DNA of 64,000 bases from an uncultured Maribacter sp. (GCF_947495965.1 NZ_CANMBB010000007.1:124001-188000), one strand, 5' to 3'; positions 1-11,146 are shown, counted from the first letter of the stretch. Program-made: numbers and translations. The notes: generated by a model not told the origin, from the sequence alone.

Positions 1-2186
1 ATAATAACATCTTTACTTCCGTCTGCATGAACAATTTCAATTGTTAATTGCTTATCCGGAGCAAACTCAGAAATATCTATAAAATTAAACGTATCATCTT
101 CTTGAATTAGATCATAATCATTCTCATTTGCAAACGTTAATCCTAACATACCTTGTTTTTTAAGGTTTGTTTCATGAATACGAGCAAAAGATTTTACAAT
201 AACTGCTGCAACCCCTAAATGTCTAGGCTCCATTGCGGCATGCTCACGAGAAGAACCTTCTCCGTAATTATGGTCTCCAACTACAATACTTCTTATTCCA
301 GCAGCCTTATATGCACGTGCGGTATCTGGAACACCACCAAAGTCTCCTGTTAATTGATTTTTTACAAAATTAGTTTTCTTACCAAAAGCATTTACAGCAC
401 CTATTAAACAATTATTAGAAATATTATCTAAATGTCCACGGAAGCGCAACCAAGGCCCAGCCATAGAAATATGATCTGTTGTACATTTACCAAATGCTTT
501 TATTAATAATTTAGCACCAAGTAAGCTCTCATCTTTTATAGGAGTAAAAGGCTCTAGCAATTGCAACCTTTCAGAATCTGGAGACACTTTAACCACAACA
601 CCAGAACCATCTTCATCTGGAGCTAAAAAGCCTGCATCTTTTACCTCAAATCCTTTTGGAGGTAATTCCCATCCTGTTGGCTCATCAAACATTACTTCTT
701 CCCCATCCTTATTAATCAACGTATCCGTAATTGGATTAAAATCTAATCTTCCTGCAATAGCAATAGCTGCCGTAATTTCTGGAGAAGCTACAAAAGCATG
801 TGTATTAGGGTTACCATCTGCACGTTTAGCAAAGTTTCTATTAAAAGAGTGCACAATACTATTTTTAGGAGCATTCTTAGGGTCACTATATCTTGCCCAT
901 TGCCCTATACATGGCCCGCAGGCATTTGTAAAAATTTTAGCATCTAGGTTTTCAAATATTCCTAGAATACCATCTCGCTCAGCAGTATAACGCACTTGTT
1001 CCGAACCAGGGTTAATACCCAATTCTGCTTTCATTTTTATTCCTTTATCAATAGCTTGTTGTGCTATGGAAGACGCTCTAGATAAATCTTCATAAGAAGA
1101 GTTAGTACAAGAACCTATTAATCCCCACTCTACTGCTATAGGCCAATCATTCTCTGTAGCCTTTACATTCATATCTGTACCAACTTTGGTAGATAAATCT
1201 GGCGTAAAAGGGCCATTTAATAATGGGGTTAACTCTGATAAATTAATTTCTATAACCTCATCAAAATAGTCTTCTGGATTTGCATAAACTTCTGCATCGC
1301 CAGTTAAATATTCCTTAACCTCATTGGCTGCATCTGCAATATCTGCTCTATCTGTAGCTCTTAAATAACGTTCCATTGCATCGTCATAACCAAATGTAGA
1401 GGTTGTTGCCCCTATTTCTGCCCCCATATTACAAATAGTTCCTTTTCCTGTACAAGATAGAGATATAGCCCCAGGTCCAAAATATTCCACTATAGCACCT
1501 GTTCCTCCTTTTGCAGTTAAAATTTCTGCAACTTTTAAAATAACATCTTTAGGAGCTGTCCAACCAGAAATTGTTCCTGTTAACTTAACTCCTATTAATT
1601 TAGGAAACTTTAATTCCCAAGCCATTCCTGCCATAACATCTACAGCATCTGCACCACCAACACCAATAGCTACCATTCCTAAACCACCAGCATTTACAGT
1701 GTGCGAATCGGTTCCAATCATCATCCCTCCTGGAAATGCATAATTTTCTAATACTACCTGATGAATAATACCTGCTCCTGGTTTCCAAAAACCAATTCCG
1801 TATTTATTAGAAACCGACTCTAAAAAATCAAAAACTTCTGCACTTGTAGTATTTGCTGATTTTAAATCTGCTAATGCTCCGTCTTTTGCTTGTATTAAGT
1901 GATCACAATGCACTGTGGTTGGTACTGCTACTTTAGTCTTCCCCGCCTGCATAAATTGTAATAGTGCCATTTGTGCCGTTGCATCTTGGCACGCAATACG
2001 GTCTGGCGCAAAATCTACATAGTCTTTTCCTCTCACAAATGCTTTTTCTGCTTTACCATCCCATAAATGAGCATATAAAATCTTTTCTGCTAAGGTTAAA
2101 GGTTTACCTACTACTTGTTTTGCAGCGTCTACTCTATTTTTAAGATTTGAGTAAACTCCTTTAATCATATCAATATCAAATGCCAT
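1..2186 (-). CDS. acn: aconitate hydratase, mitochondrial type (3' end cut by window)
   Basis: Isomerises citrate and isocitrate in the TCA cycle using a [4Fe-4S] cluster. The ORF track omits it because it runs off the left edge; reading the minus strand gives about 728 codons from the ATG at 2184-2186, beginning [15 protein letters not shown]. The cluster ligands are visible as [10 protein letters not shown] and, further on, [10 protein letters not shown] (CxxC). The segment [16 protein letters not shown] is the family substrate-binding region and [15 protein letters not shown] is the swivel-domain signature. Family members are about 750 residues, so only some 25 C-terminal residues are missing. 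It lies upstream of and divergent from the AsmA-like gene, with AcnB 3.5 kb away on the same strand. The function is certain. Confidence 0.95.
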   Translation of the reverse strand, partial: MAFDIDMIKGVYSNLKNRVDAAKQVVGKPLTLAEKILYAHLWDGKAEKAFVRGKDYVDFAPDRIACQDATAQMALLQFMQAGKTKVAVPTTVHCDHLIQAKDGALADLKSANTTSAEVFDFLESVSNKYGIGFWKPGAGIIHQVVLENYAFPGGMMIGTDSHTVNAGGLGMVAIGVGGADAVDVMAGMAWELKFPKLIGVKLTGTISGWTAPKDVILKVAEILTAKGGTGAIVEYFGPGAISLSCTGKGTICNMGAEIGATTSTFGYDDAMERYLRATDRADIADAANEVKEYLTGDAEVYANPEDYFDEVIEINLSELTPLLNGPFTPDLSTKVGTDMNVKATENDWPIAVEWGLIGSCTNSSYEDLSRASSIAQQAIDKGIKMKAELGINPGSEQVRYTAERDGILGIFENLDAKIFTNACGPCIGQWARYSDPKNAPKNSIVHSFNRNFAKRADGNPNTHAFVASPEITAAIAIAGRLDFNPITDTLINKDGEEVMFDEPTGWELPPKGFEVKDAGFLAPDEDGSGVVVKVSPDSERLQLLEPFTPIKDESLLGAKLLIKAFGKCTTDHISMAGPWLRFRGHLDNISNNCLIGAVNAFGKKTNFVKNQLTGDFGGVPDTARAYKAAGIRSIVVGDHNYGEGSSREHAAMEPRHLGVAAVIVKSFARIHETNLKKQGMLGLTFANENDYDLIQEDDTFNFIDISEFAPDKQLTIEIVHADGSKDVI

Positions 2187-2379
2187 AAGATTTTTATTTT
2201 TAGTTTCTTTTTAAGTTTTCTCTAAGGTACAAAAATTACCACATTCCTATAAAGCAAATATGTAATCTATTCACACGGTTATCTCTAGTAACTAAATCCT
2301 CTTTGAAATAAAATTTTTTTGACACGAATTCGTTATTCTTAGGAATACAGACCTTTCCTAATCCCTAAAAATATCTACT

Positions 2380-5300
2380 GTGAAGATTAAAAAATTCTGG
2401 AAACGAATTTTACTAGCATTAATCTTAGTTCCAATGCTATTAATAGGGAGCCTAATGCTATATATTCAGAGTAATCAATCTGAAATTATTAAAGGAGAAA
2501 TTACCAAACTAAACAAAGAACACAAAGGTCTTATTCGTGTTAGCAAAAGTGAATTATCTCTTTTTAGCAATTTTCCGTATGTCTCTATAAAAGTATATGA
2601 TGTGCAGGTTTTAGAAACAAAAGAAGACAATGCACCTATTATCATGAACGTAAAAGACATTTTCGTAGGTTTTAATCTATGGGATATTGTAAAGGGCAAT
2701 TATGATATTCAGTCTTTAGTTCTAGAAGAAGGCGTTTTTAATATTGTAATTCATGAAAATAACACTACTAATATTCAAAATTCCTTAGCCAGCACAGAAG
2801 AAACGGAAACCCCCTCTACTAGTATTCATTTAAAAAAAATTAGATTTAAAAATCTTGATATTCACACCTTAGATGAAGCTACCAATACCGATGTTGAAAA
2901 ATTCATTTATACTGGTGTAGGTGGCTTTAGTCAAACAGACAGTATCATCGCAGGGCATATAGATACCGATTTTGAATTAAATGTGATAAAGGATGGAGAT
3001 ACGACTTTTATTCATAAAAAGCATTTTGAAATTCATACCGATGTGGCATTTAATGAATACACTGGTATTCTAAACATACAACCTTCTGGTATTGTCATGG
3101 AAAATGGAGATTTTGAGCTAGAAGGCTCTATAGACACTAAGAATGATGTAGACCTTGACCTTTCTATAAAGGGAACTAAGCCCAATTTTGATATGCTTAT
3201 TGCTTTTGCTCCTACAGATGTAATACCCATATTAAATAAGTACAAAAATGCAGGCGAAATTTATTTTAATGCTACTATTCAAGGACCATCTAACAAAGGA
3301 AACCGACCTTTTATAAACGCCAACTTTGGAGCAGGAAAAGCTTTTTTGGAGAATACCCAAAAAAGAAAAAAAATAGATAACATGGGCTTCAACGGCCATT
3401 TTACAAATGGTGCTAATAGAAATACCAGTACTATGGAATTTTCTCTCACCAATATGACCGCCTCTTTAGAAAAGGGAGAATTTAAAGGATCTCTTTTTGT
3501 AAAGAATTTTGAATCTCCTGAAATCGACATGCAACTAAACTCAAATTTTAATCTTGATTTTGTTACAGAATTTTTTAACCTACAACAAGTACAAGATGCC
3601 TCTGGGCAAGTATCTCTGAAAATGAATTTTCATGATATTATAGATATAGATAATCCTGAAAAGGCATTAGAAAAACTGAACCAAGCTTATTTTGCAGAAT
3701 TATTGGTAAAAGATTTGAGTCTATCTTCCAAAGAGCTTCCCGCTCCCCTACAAGATCTAAATGTACATTTAGTAATGAATGGCAAGGAAGCAACATTGCA
3801 TAAGTTTCAACTATTACTGGGTAATACCGATGTATCTATACGTGGTTTTCTTTCTAATTTACCAGCTATAGTTCACCATACCAACATTCCAGTAAAAGCG
3901 CATTTAGATATAGCCTCTAACACCATAGATGTTTCGCAACTAACTGGTTTTTCAAAACAGGATTCTATACAAACTGGTATCGATGAACAAATAAAAGACT
4001 TGAGCTTAGGACTTTCTTTTAAAACTTCTGCCAAAGATTTTACAGAAACTACGTATTTACCTAAAGGAGAATTTTTTATAGATAGTTTATATGCAGACTT
4101 AAAACATTATCCGCATAAACTACATGATTTTCATGCCGATATATTAATAGATGAGAAAGACTTACAGTTAGTAGATTTTACAGGTTATATAGATGATAGC
4201 GATTTTCATTTTAACGGCCTCATACATGATTATGGCTTTTGGATGCAACCAGAGCTTAACGGAGAGGTAGATTTAGATATTAATCTTACTGCTAAAAAAC
4301 TAAAACTCGAAGACCTATTTTCCTATAAAGGAGAAAATTATGTCCCCAAAGAATACCAACATGAAACCTTTAACAATTTGGCATTGCATTTTGCGTCTAG
4401 CATGCATTATAAAGACTCTTCGTTACATTCTATAGATTTAAATTTAGATAAGCTAGACACCAAAATGAAGTTACACCCACTTCGTTTTCATGATTTTAAA
4501 GGAAATATACATTACGGAGAGGAACATATAGTTATAAAAGATTTTCATGGAGAAATAGGAACTACCAATTTTAATTTTGATTTAAACTATTATTTAGGGA
4601 AGGATGCACAAATAAAGAAAAGAGATAATTTTTTAGCACTAAAAGCAAATTATATAGATTTTGATGCCCTTTTTAATTTTGATGCAAGTCCGCCAAAACA
4701 AACAGGAGTTGTTACTTCAAAAACTGAAGATGTAAAAGAGCATGCAGATGCATTTAACGTATATGAGTTGCCATTTACAGATATGCAATTTAAGGCAGAT
4801 ATTGCTCATTTTATATACCATAGAATAGACTTACAAAATATTAAAGCCGATTTAAGAACTACCCCTAACCATTACCTTTATGTAGATACATTAGATATGA
4901 ATGCCGCAGGAGGAAGTATTCAATTAAAAGGATATTTTAACGGTAGTGACCCAAAACATATTTATATGCAACCCAATTTGGTTTTAAATAATGTGGATTT
5001 GGATAAATTGCTATTTAAGTTTGAAAATTTTGGACAAGACCATCTCGTTTCCAATAATTTACAAGGGAAGCTTACTTCTAGCATTAAAGGTAAAATTAGA
5101 GTGTATCCAGATTTGGTGCCAGATTTAGACCAGTCTACCTTAGAAATGGATGTACAAGTATCAAACGGAAGACTAAAAAATTACAATCCAATGTTAGCAC
5201 TTTCCGATTATATGGAGGACAAAAACCTGCAAAACATTCGGTTTGATACCTTGCAGAATAGCCTAAATATACAACAAGGAAAAATTACCATTCCCGCTAT

Positions 5301-5583
5301 GACCATTGCTTCTACTCTAGGGCATATGCAACTTTCTGGTACTCATGATAATAATCAAAACATAGACTACGCCATACGTATTCCTTGGAAAACCGTAAAA
5401 AAAGCCGCTTGGCAAAAACTGTTTGGAGGAAAGAAAGATAGTATTAGCAATACCCAACAAGAAGATGAAATTGTAAAAGTGGATGCTAACCAAAAAACAA
5501 AATACCTTAATTTAAAAATTAAAGGAACTATAGATGACTACAAAGTGTCTTTAGGGAAGAAAAAAGAGAAATATCTTAAATAA
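2380..5583 (+). CDS. AsmA-like / AsmA C-terminal region protein
   Basis: A large (1067 aa) envelope protein of the AsmA/TamB-like superfamily, whose members are thought to help move phospholipids or assemble the outer membrane. A single N-terminal membrane segment (about residues 9-30) follows a KIKKFWKR basic stretch. The rest is long beta-rich repeats, with the AsmA-like C-terminal region at about 850-1010 and a lysine-rich tail. The start is a GTG, and no in-frame ATG lies near the signal anchor. The gene stands alone between two minus-strand aconitase genes and ends in a strong hairpin shared with acnB. Family membership is judged from architecture and length; the substrate cannot be told. 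Confidence 0.8.
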   Translation: MKIKKFWKRILLALILVPMLLIGSLMLYIQSNQSEIIKGEITKLNKEHKGLIRVSKSELSLFSNFPYVSIKVYDVQVLETKEDNAPIIMNVKDIFVGFNLWDIVKGNYDIQSLVLEEGVFNIVIHENNTTNIQNSLASTEETETPSTSIHLKKIRFKNLDIHTLDEATNTDVEKFIYTGVGGFSQTDSIIAGHIDTDFELNVIKDGDTTFIHKKHFEIHTDVAFNEYTGILNIQPSGIVMENGDFELEGSIDTKNDVDLDLSIKGTKPNFDMLIAFAPTDVIPILNKYKNAGEIYFNATIQGPSNKGNRPFINANFGAGKAFLENTQKRKKIDNMGFNGHFTNGANRNTSTMEFSLTNMTASLEKGEFKGSLFVKNFESPEIDMQLNSNFNLDFVTEFFNLQQVQDASGQVSLKMNFHDIIDIDNPEKALEKLNQAYFAELLVKDLSLSSKELPAPLQDLNVHLVMNGKEATLHKFQLLLGNTDVSIRGFLSNLPAIVHHTNIPVKAHLDIASNTIDVSQLTGFSKQDSIQTGIDEQIKDLSLGLSFKTSAKDFTETTYLPKGEFFIDSLYADLKHYPHKLHDFHADILIDEKDLQLVDFTGYIDDSDFHFNGLIHDYGFWMQPELNGEVDLDINLTAKKLKLEDLFSYKGENYVPKEYQHETFNNLALHFASSMHYKDSSLHSIDLNLDKLDTKMKLHPLRFHDFKGNIHYGEEHIVIKDFHGEIGTTNFNFDLNYYLGKDAQIKKRDNFLALKANYIDFDALFNFDASPPKQTGVVTSKTEDVKEHADAFNVYELPFTDMQFKADIAHFIYHRIDLQNIKADLRTTPNHYLYVDTLDMNAAGGSIQLKGYFNGSDPKHIYMQPNLVLNNVDLDKLLFKFENFGQDHLVSNNLQGKLTSSIKGKIRVYPDLVPDLDQSTLEMDVQVSNGRLKNYNPMLALSDYMEDKNLQNIRFDTLQNSLNIQQGKITIPAMTIASTLGHMQLSGTHDNNQNIDYAIRIPWKTVKKAAWQKLFGGKKDSISNTQQEDEIVKVDANQKTKYLNLKIKGTIDDYKVSLGKKKEKYLK

Positions 5584-5618
5584 TAGGCAGGATGACAAAT
5601 ACAAAATTCATGAAATAA

Positions 5619-5648
5619 AAAAGTCCGAGCTTAAAAACTCGGACTTTT
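5619..5648. terminator. bidirectional terminator between asmA-like and acnB
   Basis: Perfect inverted repeat AAAAGTCCGAG / CTCGGACTTTT with an 8-base loop, flanked by A and T runs, sitting between two convergent genes. It should work in both directions. Confidence 0.9.
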
Positions 5649-5674
5649 AAAAATATTATAATCGTAATCTAAAA

Positions 5675-8452
5675 CTAGCTTACTAATTGCTTTTGAGAAG
5701 GTTTAAACTTAGTAAGCTCAATACCTTCTACAGCAGCTTCATACTCTTCCATAGTAGGTGTTCTTCCTAAAATAGTAGATAAAACCACTACTGGCGTGGA
5801 GGATAATAAAGATTCTCCTTTTTTACCATCTGTATCTCTAACCACTCTTCCTTGGAATAAACGTGTAGAGGTTGCCATTACGGTATCTCCTGGTTCTGCC
5901 TTTTCTTGGTTACCCATACAAAGGTTACATCCTGGACGTTCTAAGTACAACATATTTTCATATTTAGTACGTGCTAAACCTTTTGGTGCATCATCATCGA
6001 ATACAAAACCGGAGTATTTTTCTAATATTTCCCAATCGCCTTCTTCTTTTAACTCATCTACAATGTTATAGGTTGGTGGTGCAACTACTAAAGGTGCATT
6101 GAACTCCACTTTTCCTTGTTGTGCCTCTACATTCTTTAGCATTTGCGCTAAAATCTTCATATCTCCTTTATGGATCATACAAGATCCTACAAATCCTAAA
6201 TCTACTTTTTTAGTACCTCCGTAGAAAGATAATGGTTGAATGTTATCGTGTGTGTAACGCTTAGATACATCTTCGTTATTTACATCTGGATCCGCAATCA
6301 TTGGTTCCACAATCTTATCTAAGTCAATTACCACTTCTGCATGGTACTGCGCATCTGCATCTGGTTTTAAAGCTGGTCTTTCTCCCGACTTTAATTCTGC
6401 AATACGCTTGTTTGCTTTATCTACTAAGCCTTGTAATACCTTCTTATCATTATCCATACCCTTATCTAACATAATTTGGATACGGTCTCTTGAAATTGCT
6501 AATGATTCTGCTAATGTAGCATCTTCCGATATACAGATAGATGCTTTTGCTTTCATCTCCGCCGTCCAATCTGTAAATGTAAAGGCTTCATCTGAAGTTA
6601 AGGTACCAATATGTACCTCAATGATTCTTCCTTGGAATACATTCTCACCGCCAAACTGATTTAACATCTGCTCTTGCGTAGCATGTACCACATCACGGAA
6701 GTCCATGTACGGTTTCATATTTCCTTTAAAGGTCACTTTTACAGACTGCGGAATTGGCATAGTAGCCTCTCCTGTTGCCAATGCTAAAGCAACGGTTCCA
6801 GAATCTGCTCCAAAAGCAACACCTTTTGCCATACGTGTATGCGAATCTCCACCAATAATAACATCCCAATCATCTACAGCGATATCATTTAATACTTTAT
6901 GAATAACATCGGTCATTGGAAAGTATTTCCCCTTAGGATCGCGTCCTGTAATTAATCCAAAATCATTCATAAATGACATTAATCTTGGAATATTAGCTTT
7001 AGACTTATCATCCCAAACCGAAGCGGTATGACAACCCGATTGGTATCCTGCATCTACAATTGGAGAAATAACAGTTGCTGCCATCATCTCTAACTCTTGA
7101 GAGGTCATTAATCCTGTAGTATCTTGAGACCCAACAATATTAACTTCTACGCGAACATTAGACCCAGCGTGTAATGTTTTTCCTGGTGTAGTTCCTACTG
7201 CATTTTTGTTGAATATTTTTTCAACGGCAGTTAACCCTTGCCCTTCTATAGAAACTTCTTTTGCTGCAGCATATACTTGAGGAACATCTATCCCTAATGC
7301 TTTGCATGCAAAAGTTTGTAATTTTTTACCAAAAACAACGGCATAAGACCCACCAGCTTTAATAAACTCCATTTTTGGAGGCGTTAATGCTGCAGAAATA
7401 TCTTTAACGGCTTTACCGTCTTTGTATAATTTTTTCTCTTTTGTATTTATCGTAAGTACTGTACCTGTATCTACTGTATATACTTGTTCTAAAACTGGTT
7501 CTCCGTCTGCATCATAAACGGTTTTACCTTCCGCATCCTTTTTAGTTACCCAGTTTTTAAGATCAATACCAATACCACCCGTTACCCCAACTGTTGTTAA
7601 GAAAATTGGTGCAATACCATTAGTACCAGCAATTACTGGTGCAAAATTAATAAATGGCACGTATTTGCTAAAAGGTACCCCTGTCCATAAAGCAACATTA
7701 TTAACTCCTGACATTCTTGAAGACCCCACTCCCATGGTTCCTTTTTCCGCGATTAACATTACGCGCTTATCTGGGTGCTGTTCTTTTAAAGCCAACACTT
7801 CTTGTTGCATTTCTTTATTATGCTCAAACATACACTGACCATGTAATTCTCTATCTGATCTTGAGTGTGCATCTGCTCCTGGCGATAATAAATCTGTAGA
7901 AATATCTCCAACACCAGCAATATACGTTACAATTTCTATCTCTTCTTCTACTTCTGGAAGTTTTGTAAAGAATTCTGCTTGCGCATAACTTTCTATAATT
8001 TCTTTTGCAATAGCACTTCCTGATTTCATTGCGTCTTCTAAACGGTCCGTATCTGCTTCATATAAGAAAACCTGAGTTTTTAAAACCTCAGCTGCTTGTT
8101 TTGCTATAGATGCATCTTCACCTAAAGCTAAATCTAACAACACTTCAACAGAAGGTCCACCTTTCATGTGCGATAATTGCTCTAAAGCAAAATCAGGTGT
8201 AATTTCTTTTACAACTTCTTCTCCTAAAATAATTTCTTTTAAAAAGGTAGCTTTTACACCTGCAGCACTTGTGGTTCCAGGTAAAACATTATAGATAAAA
8301 AAGTGAAGAGAATCTTCTCTATACGCATTATCTACATCTTTAATTTGGTCAATAATTGCGCTTAATAATTCTGCGCCATCAATTGGTTTTGGATGAAGCC
8401 CCTGTCCTTTTCGTTCTTCAATCTCCGCAATGTAATCCTTATAAATAGTCAT
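5675..8452 (-). CDS. acnB: bifunctional aconitate hydratase 2 / 2-methylisocitrate dehydratase
   Basis: AcnB-type aconitase, a second isozyme for citrate/isocitrate and possibly 2-methylisocitrate. Order of domains follows AcnB: an N-terminal HEAT-like region (about 1-165), swivel domain, then the three core domains. The [4Fe-4S] ligands are C758 (VGSCMIHKG) and C842/C845 (GCNLCMGN). At 925 aa it is longer than the E. coli protein (865 aa), with an insertion around residues 320-385 (QVYTVDTGTVLTINTKEKK). It is monocistronic and ends in the hairpin shared with the AsmA-like gene. AcnA-type and AcnB-type enzymes in the same 8 kb point to two differently controlled aconitases. Identity is certain. 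Confidence 0.96.
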   Translation of the reverse strand: MTIYKDYIAEIEERKGQGLHPKPIDGAELLSAIIDQIKDVDNAYREDSLHFFIYNVLPGTTSAAGVKATFLKEIILGEEVVKEITPDFALEQLSHMKGGPSVEVLLDLALGEDASIAKQAAEVLKTQVFLYEADTDRLEDAMKSGSAIAKEIIESYAQAEFFTKLPEVEEEIEIVTYIAGVGDISTDLLSPGADAHSRSDRELHGQCMFEHNKEMQQEVLALKEQHPDKRVMLIAEKGTMGVGSSRMSGVNNVALWTGVPFSKYVPFINFAPVIAGTNGIAPIFLTTVGVTGGIGIDLKNWVTKKDAEGKTVYDADGEPVLEQVYTVDTGTVLTINTKEKKLYKDGKAVKDISAALTPPKMEFIKAGGSYAVVFGKKLQTFACKALGIDVPQVYAAAKEVSIEGQGLTAVEKIFNKNAVGTTPGKTLHAGSNVRVEVNIVGSQDTTGLMTSQELEMMAATVISPIVDAGYQSGCHTASVWDDKSKANIPRLMSFMNDFGLITGRDPKGKYFPMTDVIHKVLNDIAVDDWDVIIGGDSHTRMAKGVAFGADSGTVALALATGEATMPIPQSVKVTFKGNMKPYMDFRDVVHATQEQMLNQFGGENVFQGRIIEVHIGTLTSDEAFTFTDWTAEMKAKASICISEDATLAESLAISRDRIQIMLDKGMDNDKKVLQGLVDKANKRIAELKSGERPALKPDADAQYHAEVVIDLDKIVEPMIADPDVNNEDVSKRYTHDNIQPLSFYGGTKKVDLGFVGSCMIHKGDMKILAQMLKNVEAQQGKVEFNAPLVVAPPTYNIVDELKEEGDWEILEKYSGFVFDDDAPKGLARTKYENMLYLERPGCNLCMGNQEKAEPGDTVMATSTRLFQGRVVRDTDGKKGESLLSSTPVVVLSTILGRTPTMEEYEAAVEGIELTKFKPSQKQLVS

Positions 8453-8550
8453 AAAAGAAATTAGTTTAGTATTGTATTTTAATAAGTGATTTTATCTGAC
8501 TATAAACATATTCTCTTTATAGCCCTATCCACATAAAACGCTATTCCCAA

Positions 8551-8558
8551 CAAAAATA
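8551..8558 (-). promoter_or_regulatory. candidate -7 promoter element for acnB
   Basis: Reads TATTTTTG on the minus strand, matching the Bacteroidota TAnnTTTG element, about 100 bases before the acnB ATG. No TTG was found at the usual 17-23 base spacing, so the support is partial. The rest of the 290-base gap between acnB and the MoxR gene holds no convincing gene. Confidence 0.35.
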
Positions 8559-8742
8559 TTTTAGGGAAATGCAATCTTGTAAAATTACTAAAATCTATAA
8601 GTTTTTGGAAAAAATTCTAGTTGCTTCACTATTGTTTTAAAGAAAAACAAAAAAAATGGATATGAAAAAACGAATTCCGTATTTATTGAGTGCTTTTTTT
8701 AACAATATCGCTAACGAAAACGTTTGAAATACAGTAACGACA

Positions 8743-9696
8743 CTACCACAAATGCTTAATAATTGCCTCTTCGGAGATGTTTTCGGCCTCTGCTTTGTAG
8801 TTTTTTATAATTCTATGTCTTAAAATTCCAAGAGAAACCGCTTTCACATCTTCTATATCTGGAGAAAATTTACCACTAATTGCCGCATGTGCTTTTGCAG
8901 CTAAAACTAAATTCTGTGATGCTCTTGGGCCTGCCCCCCAATCTATATATTGTTTTACAAAATCTTCTGCAGTATCTAAATTAGGCCTAGTTTTATTTAC
9001 TAACTTAACAGCATATTCTACTACATTGTCAGGAACAGGTATTCTTCTAATTAATTTTTGTACTGCAATAATTTCTTCCGCACCAAATAAAGTATTTATT
9101 ACTGCTTTAGTATCTGATGTAGTATTTTTTACTACTTGTATTTCTTCTTGTACAGACGGGTATTTTAATTCTATTGCAAACATAAAACGATCTAACTGCG
9201 CTTCTGGCAAAGGATAGGTACCTTCTTGCTCAATAGGGTTTTGAGTTGCTAATACAAAATACGGCAAATCTAATTTATGCTGTGTCCCAGCAATAGTAAC
9301 TGCCCTCTCTTGCATTGCTTCTAATAAAGCTGCTTGCGTCTTAGGAGGCGTTCTATTAATTTCATCTGCCAATATAATATTAGAAAAAATTGGCCCTTTT
9401 ATAAATTTAAAATTCCTGTTTTGGTCTAAGACTTCGCTACCTAAAATATCACTTGGCATTAAATCTGGCGTAAACTGTATACGCTTAAAATTTAACCCTA
9501 GCGTTTGCGCTATAGTATTTACCATTAACGTTTTTGCTAAACCAGGAACCCCTATTAACAAAGAATGCCCTCCTGTGTAAATAGATAGTAATATTTGATC
9601 TATTACTTGATCCTGCCCAACTATAACTTTAGCAATTTCTTGCTTTAAGGCTTTGTGTTTTTTTACTAAATTTTCTATTGCAGTAACGTCTGACAT
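8743..9696 (-). CDS. MoxR family AAA+ ATPase
   Basis: AAA_3-type MoxR ATPase, a chaperone-like family that often matures protein complexes. Walker A is GVPGLAKT (about residues 49-56), Walker B is IILADEINR (about 107-115), and the sensor region ATQNPIEQEGTYPLPEAQLDRF is typical of MoxR. Length of 317 aa is normal. It lies 4 bases downstream of the SurA-like gene on the same strand, so it is probably the last gene of that operon. MoxR proteins usually stand beside DUF58/VWA partners; none is seen here. The client is unknown. Confidence 0.9.
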   Translation of the reverse strand: MSDVTAIENLVKKHKALKQEIAKVIVGQDQVIDQILLSIYTGGHSLLIGVPGLAKTLMVNTIAQTLGLNFKRIQFTPDLMPSDILGSEVLDQNRNFKFIKGPIFSNIILADEINRTPPKTQAALLEAMQERAVTIAGTQHKLDLPYFVLATQNPIEQEGTYPLPEAQLDRFMFAIELKYPSVQEEIQVVKNTTSDTKAVINTLFGAEEIIAVQKLIRRIPVPDNVVEYAVKLVNKTRPNLDTAEDFVKQYIDWGAGPRASQNLVLAAKAHAAISGKFSPDIEDVKAVSLGILRHRIIKNYKAEAENISEEAIIKHLW

Positions 9697-9700
9697 GTAT

Positions 9701-11146
9701 TTATTCCTTTACCCAATTATTGGTAAAATCGCAATCTTTCTTAGAATCATTAACACTAATATACGTATCTTCTATATGATCATCCATCCACTCTTTAATA
9801 GCTTCAAACTGCTTTTCTGTTAGGGCTAATTTCTGAATTTTAATATAGTCTTTTGCAAAATCTGCTACATGCTCATCATACCTATTAGTAACTTTTAATA
9901 GCTTATATTTAGGAGGACCTCCTCTTGGGTCATCTTCTCTAATAGGATAAGAAACTTCATTGTCTTTTAAGTCTCTTACTTGGTTATATAAAGATGGGTC
10001 CATTTTTGTTAACTCAAAACGAGAATCAAAATTTGTTGGATTTCTTAACAAACCACCATCAAACTTTGTTTCTTTTTCATCCGAGAAATTAAGAGCAGCT
10101 TCTGCAAAAGTAAACTTCCCTTCGTTTATTTTAGCACGTATACTATCTAGCTCTGTTTTAGCTTCAAGTAATGCATCGTCCGAAATTTCTGGTTGAATTA
10201 AGATATGTCTTAAATCTAATTCTTGTCCTCTTATTTTTTCAATAAAAATAATATGGTATCCAAATTGTGTTTCAAAAGGCTCTGAAACCTCTCCTTCTTG
10301 CAAACTAAATGCTACGTCTTTAAACGTTTTATCAAACCCTGTTTCTTTTGTAATACTATAAAACCCTCCTTTAGATTTGGACCCAGGATCTTGAGAATAT
10401 AAAATAGCCTTTACACTAAAACTAGCATCATTATCATCTACATCGGCCTTAATTTCATTTAATCTATCAATTACTTTTTGTATTTCTTCTTCAGATGGTT
10501 TTGGAGATTTTACAATCTGAGCAATTTCCATTTCTGCACCAAAAACGGGTCTTTCTTCTTTTGGAATCTTATTAAAAAACTGTCTTACTTCTTCCGGTGT
10601 AATTTCTATTTCAGATACAATGCTACCTTGCATTTTCTCTGATAACATACGTAATTTATTAATCTTAAATAATTCTTCTCTAAAACTAGCCTCATCTTCT
10701 TTCTTATAATACTTTAAGACCTTATCCATTGACCCTATTTGCTGTACTAAAGATTGTAGTTGCCTATCTCCTGTTGCATTTACCTCATCATCAGAAACTA
10801 AGATACTATCTTGTACTGCTTGGTGCGCATACAAACGGTCTTCCATTAATTTTCCTAACAAACTACAACGGGTAATATCTTCTGTAGATGCTCCTTGACT
10901 TTTTAAATCTATCAGTGTTTTTTCTATGTCAGACTCTAGAATAACGTAATCTCCAACTACTGCAGCAATACCATCTAACTTAATTCTCTTAAAAGTAACA
11001 GAATCTTTTACAGGTTCTATAGCTACTTCTTCTACAACTACTTCTTTAGGTTCTATTTGCGTATCTGGAACTTCTTGTTCTGTGTCCTGTGCAAAAGCAA
11101 CTCCAGAAAACACACTACATATAAATAATGCTTTTATTTTATTCAT
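9701..11146 (-). CDS. SurA-like periplasmic peptidylprolyl isomerase
   Basis: Periplasmic chaperone/isomerase for outer-membrane proteins. With the start at the internal ATG (MNKIKALFICSVFSGVAFAQ) it has 481 residues and a clear signal peptide cut after about residue 19. The ORF-track start six codons earlier would spoil that signal. A SurA_N-like helical region (about 60-175) is followed by two parvulin (PpiC) domains at about 180-285 and 290-395, with DLRHILI and GGLLRNPTNF typical of the fold. The ATG overlaps the stop of the upstream gene by 8 bases (ATGAATAA), which suggests translational coupling. A third parvulin-like protein is encoded just upstream. Confidence 0.88.
   Translation of the reverse strand: MNKIKALFICSVFSGVAFAQDTEQEVPDTQIEPKEVVVEEVAIEPVKDSVTFKRIKLDGIAAVVGDYVILESDIEKTLIDLKSQGASTEDITRCSLLGKLMEDRLYAHQAVQDSILVSDDEVNATGDRQLQSLVQQIGSMDKVLKYYKKEDEASFREELFKINKLRMLSEKMQGSIVSEIEITPEEVRQFFNKIPKEERPVFGAEMEIAQIVKSPKPSEEEIQKVIDRLNEIKADVDDNDASFSVKAILYSQDPGSKSKGGFYSITKETGFDKTFKDVAFSLQEGEVSEPFETQFGYHIIFIEKIRGQELDLRHILIQPEISDDALLEAKTELDSIRAKINEGKFTFAEAALNFSDEKETKFDGGLLRNPTNFDSRFELTKMDPSLYNQVRDLKDNEVSYPIREDDPRGGPPKYKLLKVTNRYDEHVADFAKDYIKIQKLALTEKQFEAIKEWMDDHIEDTYISVNDSKKDCDFTNNWVKE

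Noticed and set aside
1600-1788. 62-aa Trp/Cys-rich ORF on the minus strand in the ORF track
   Set aside because: Lies out of frame inside the aconitase coding sequence; its odd composition comes from the shadow frame.
6408-6902. Plus-strand ORFs of 60-91 aa within acnB
   Set aside because: Shadows of the AcnB frame on the opposite strand.
8656-8727. 23-codon plus-strand ORF in the acnB/MoxR gap (MDMKKRIPYLLSAFF...)
   Set aside because: Too short, no regulatory signal and no recognisable composition; likely chance.
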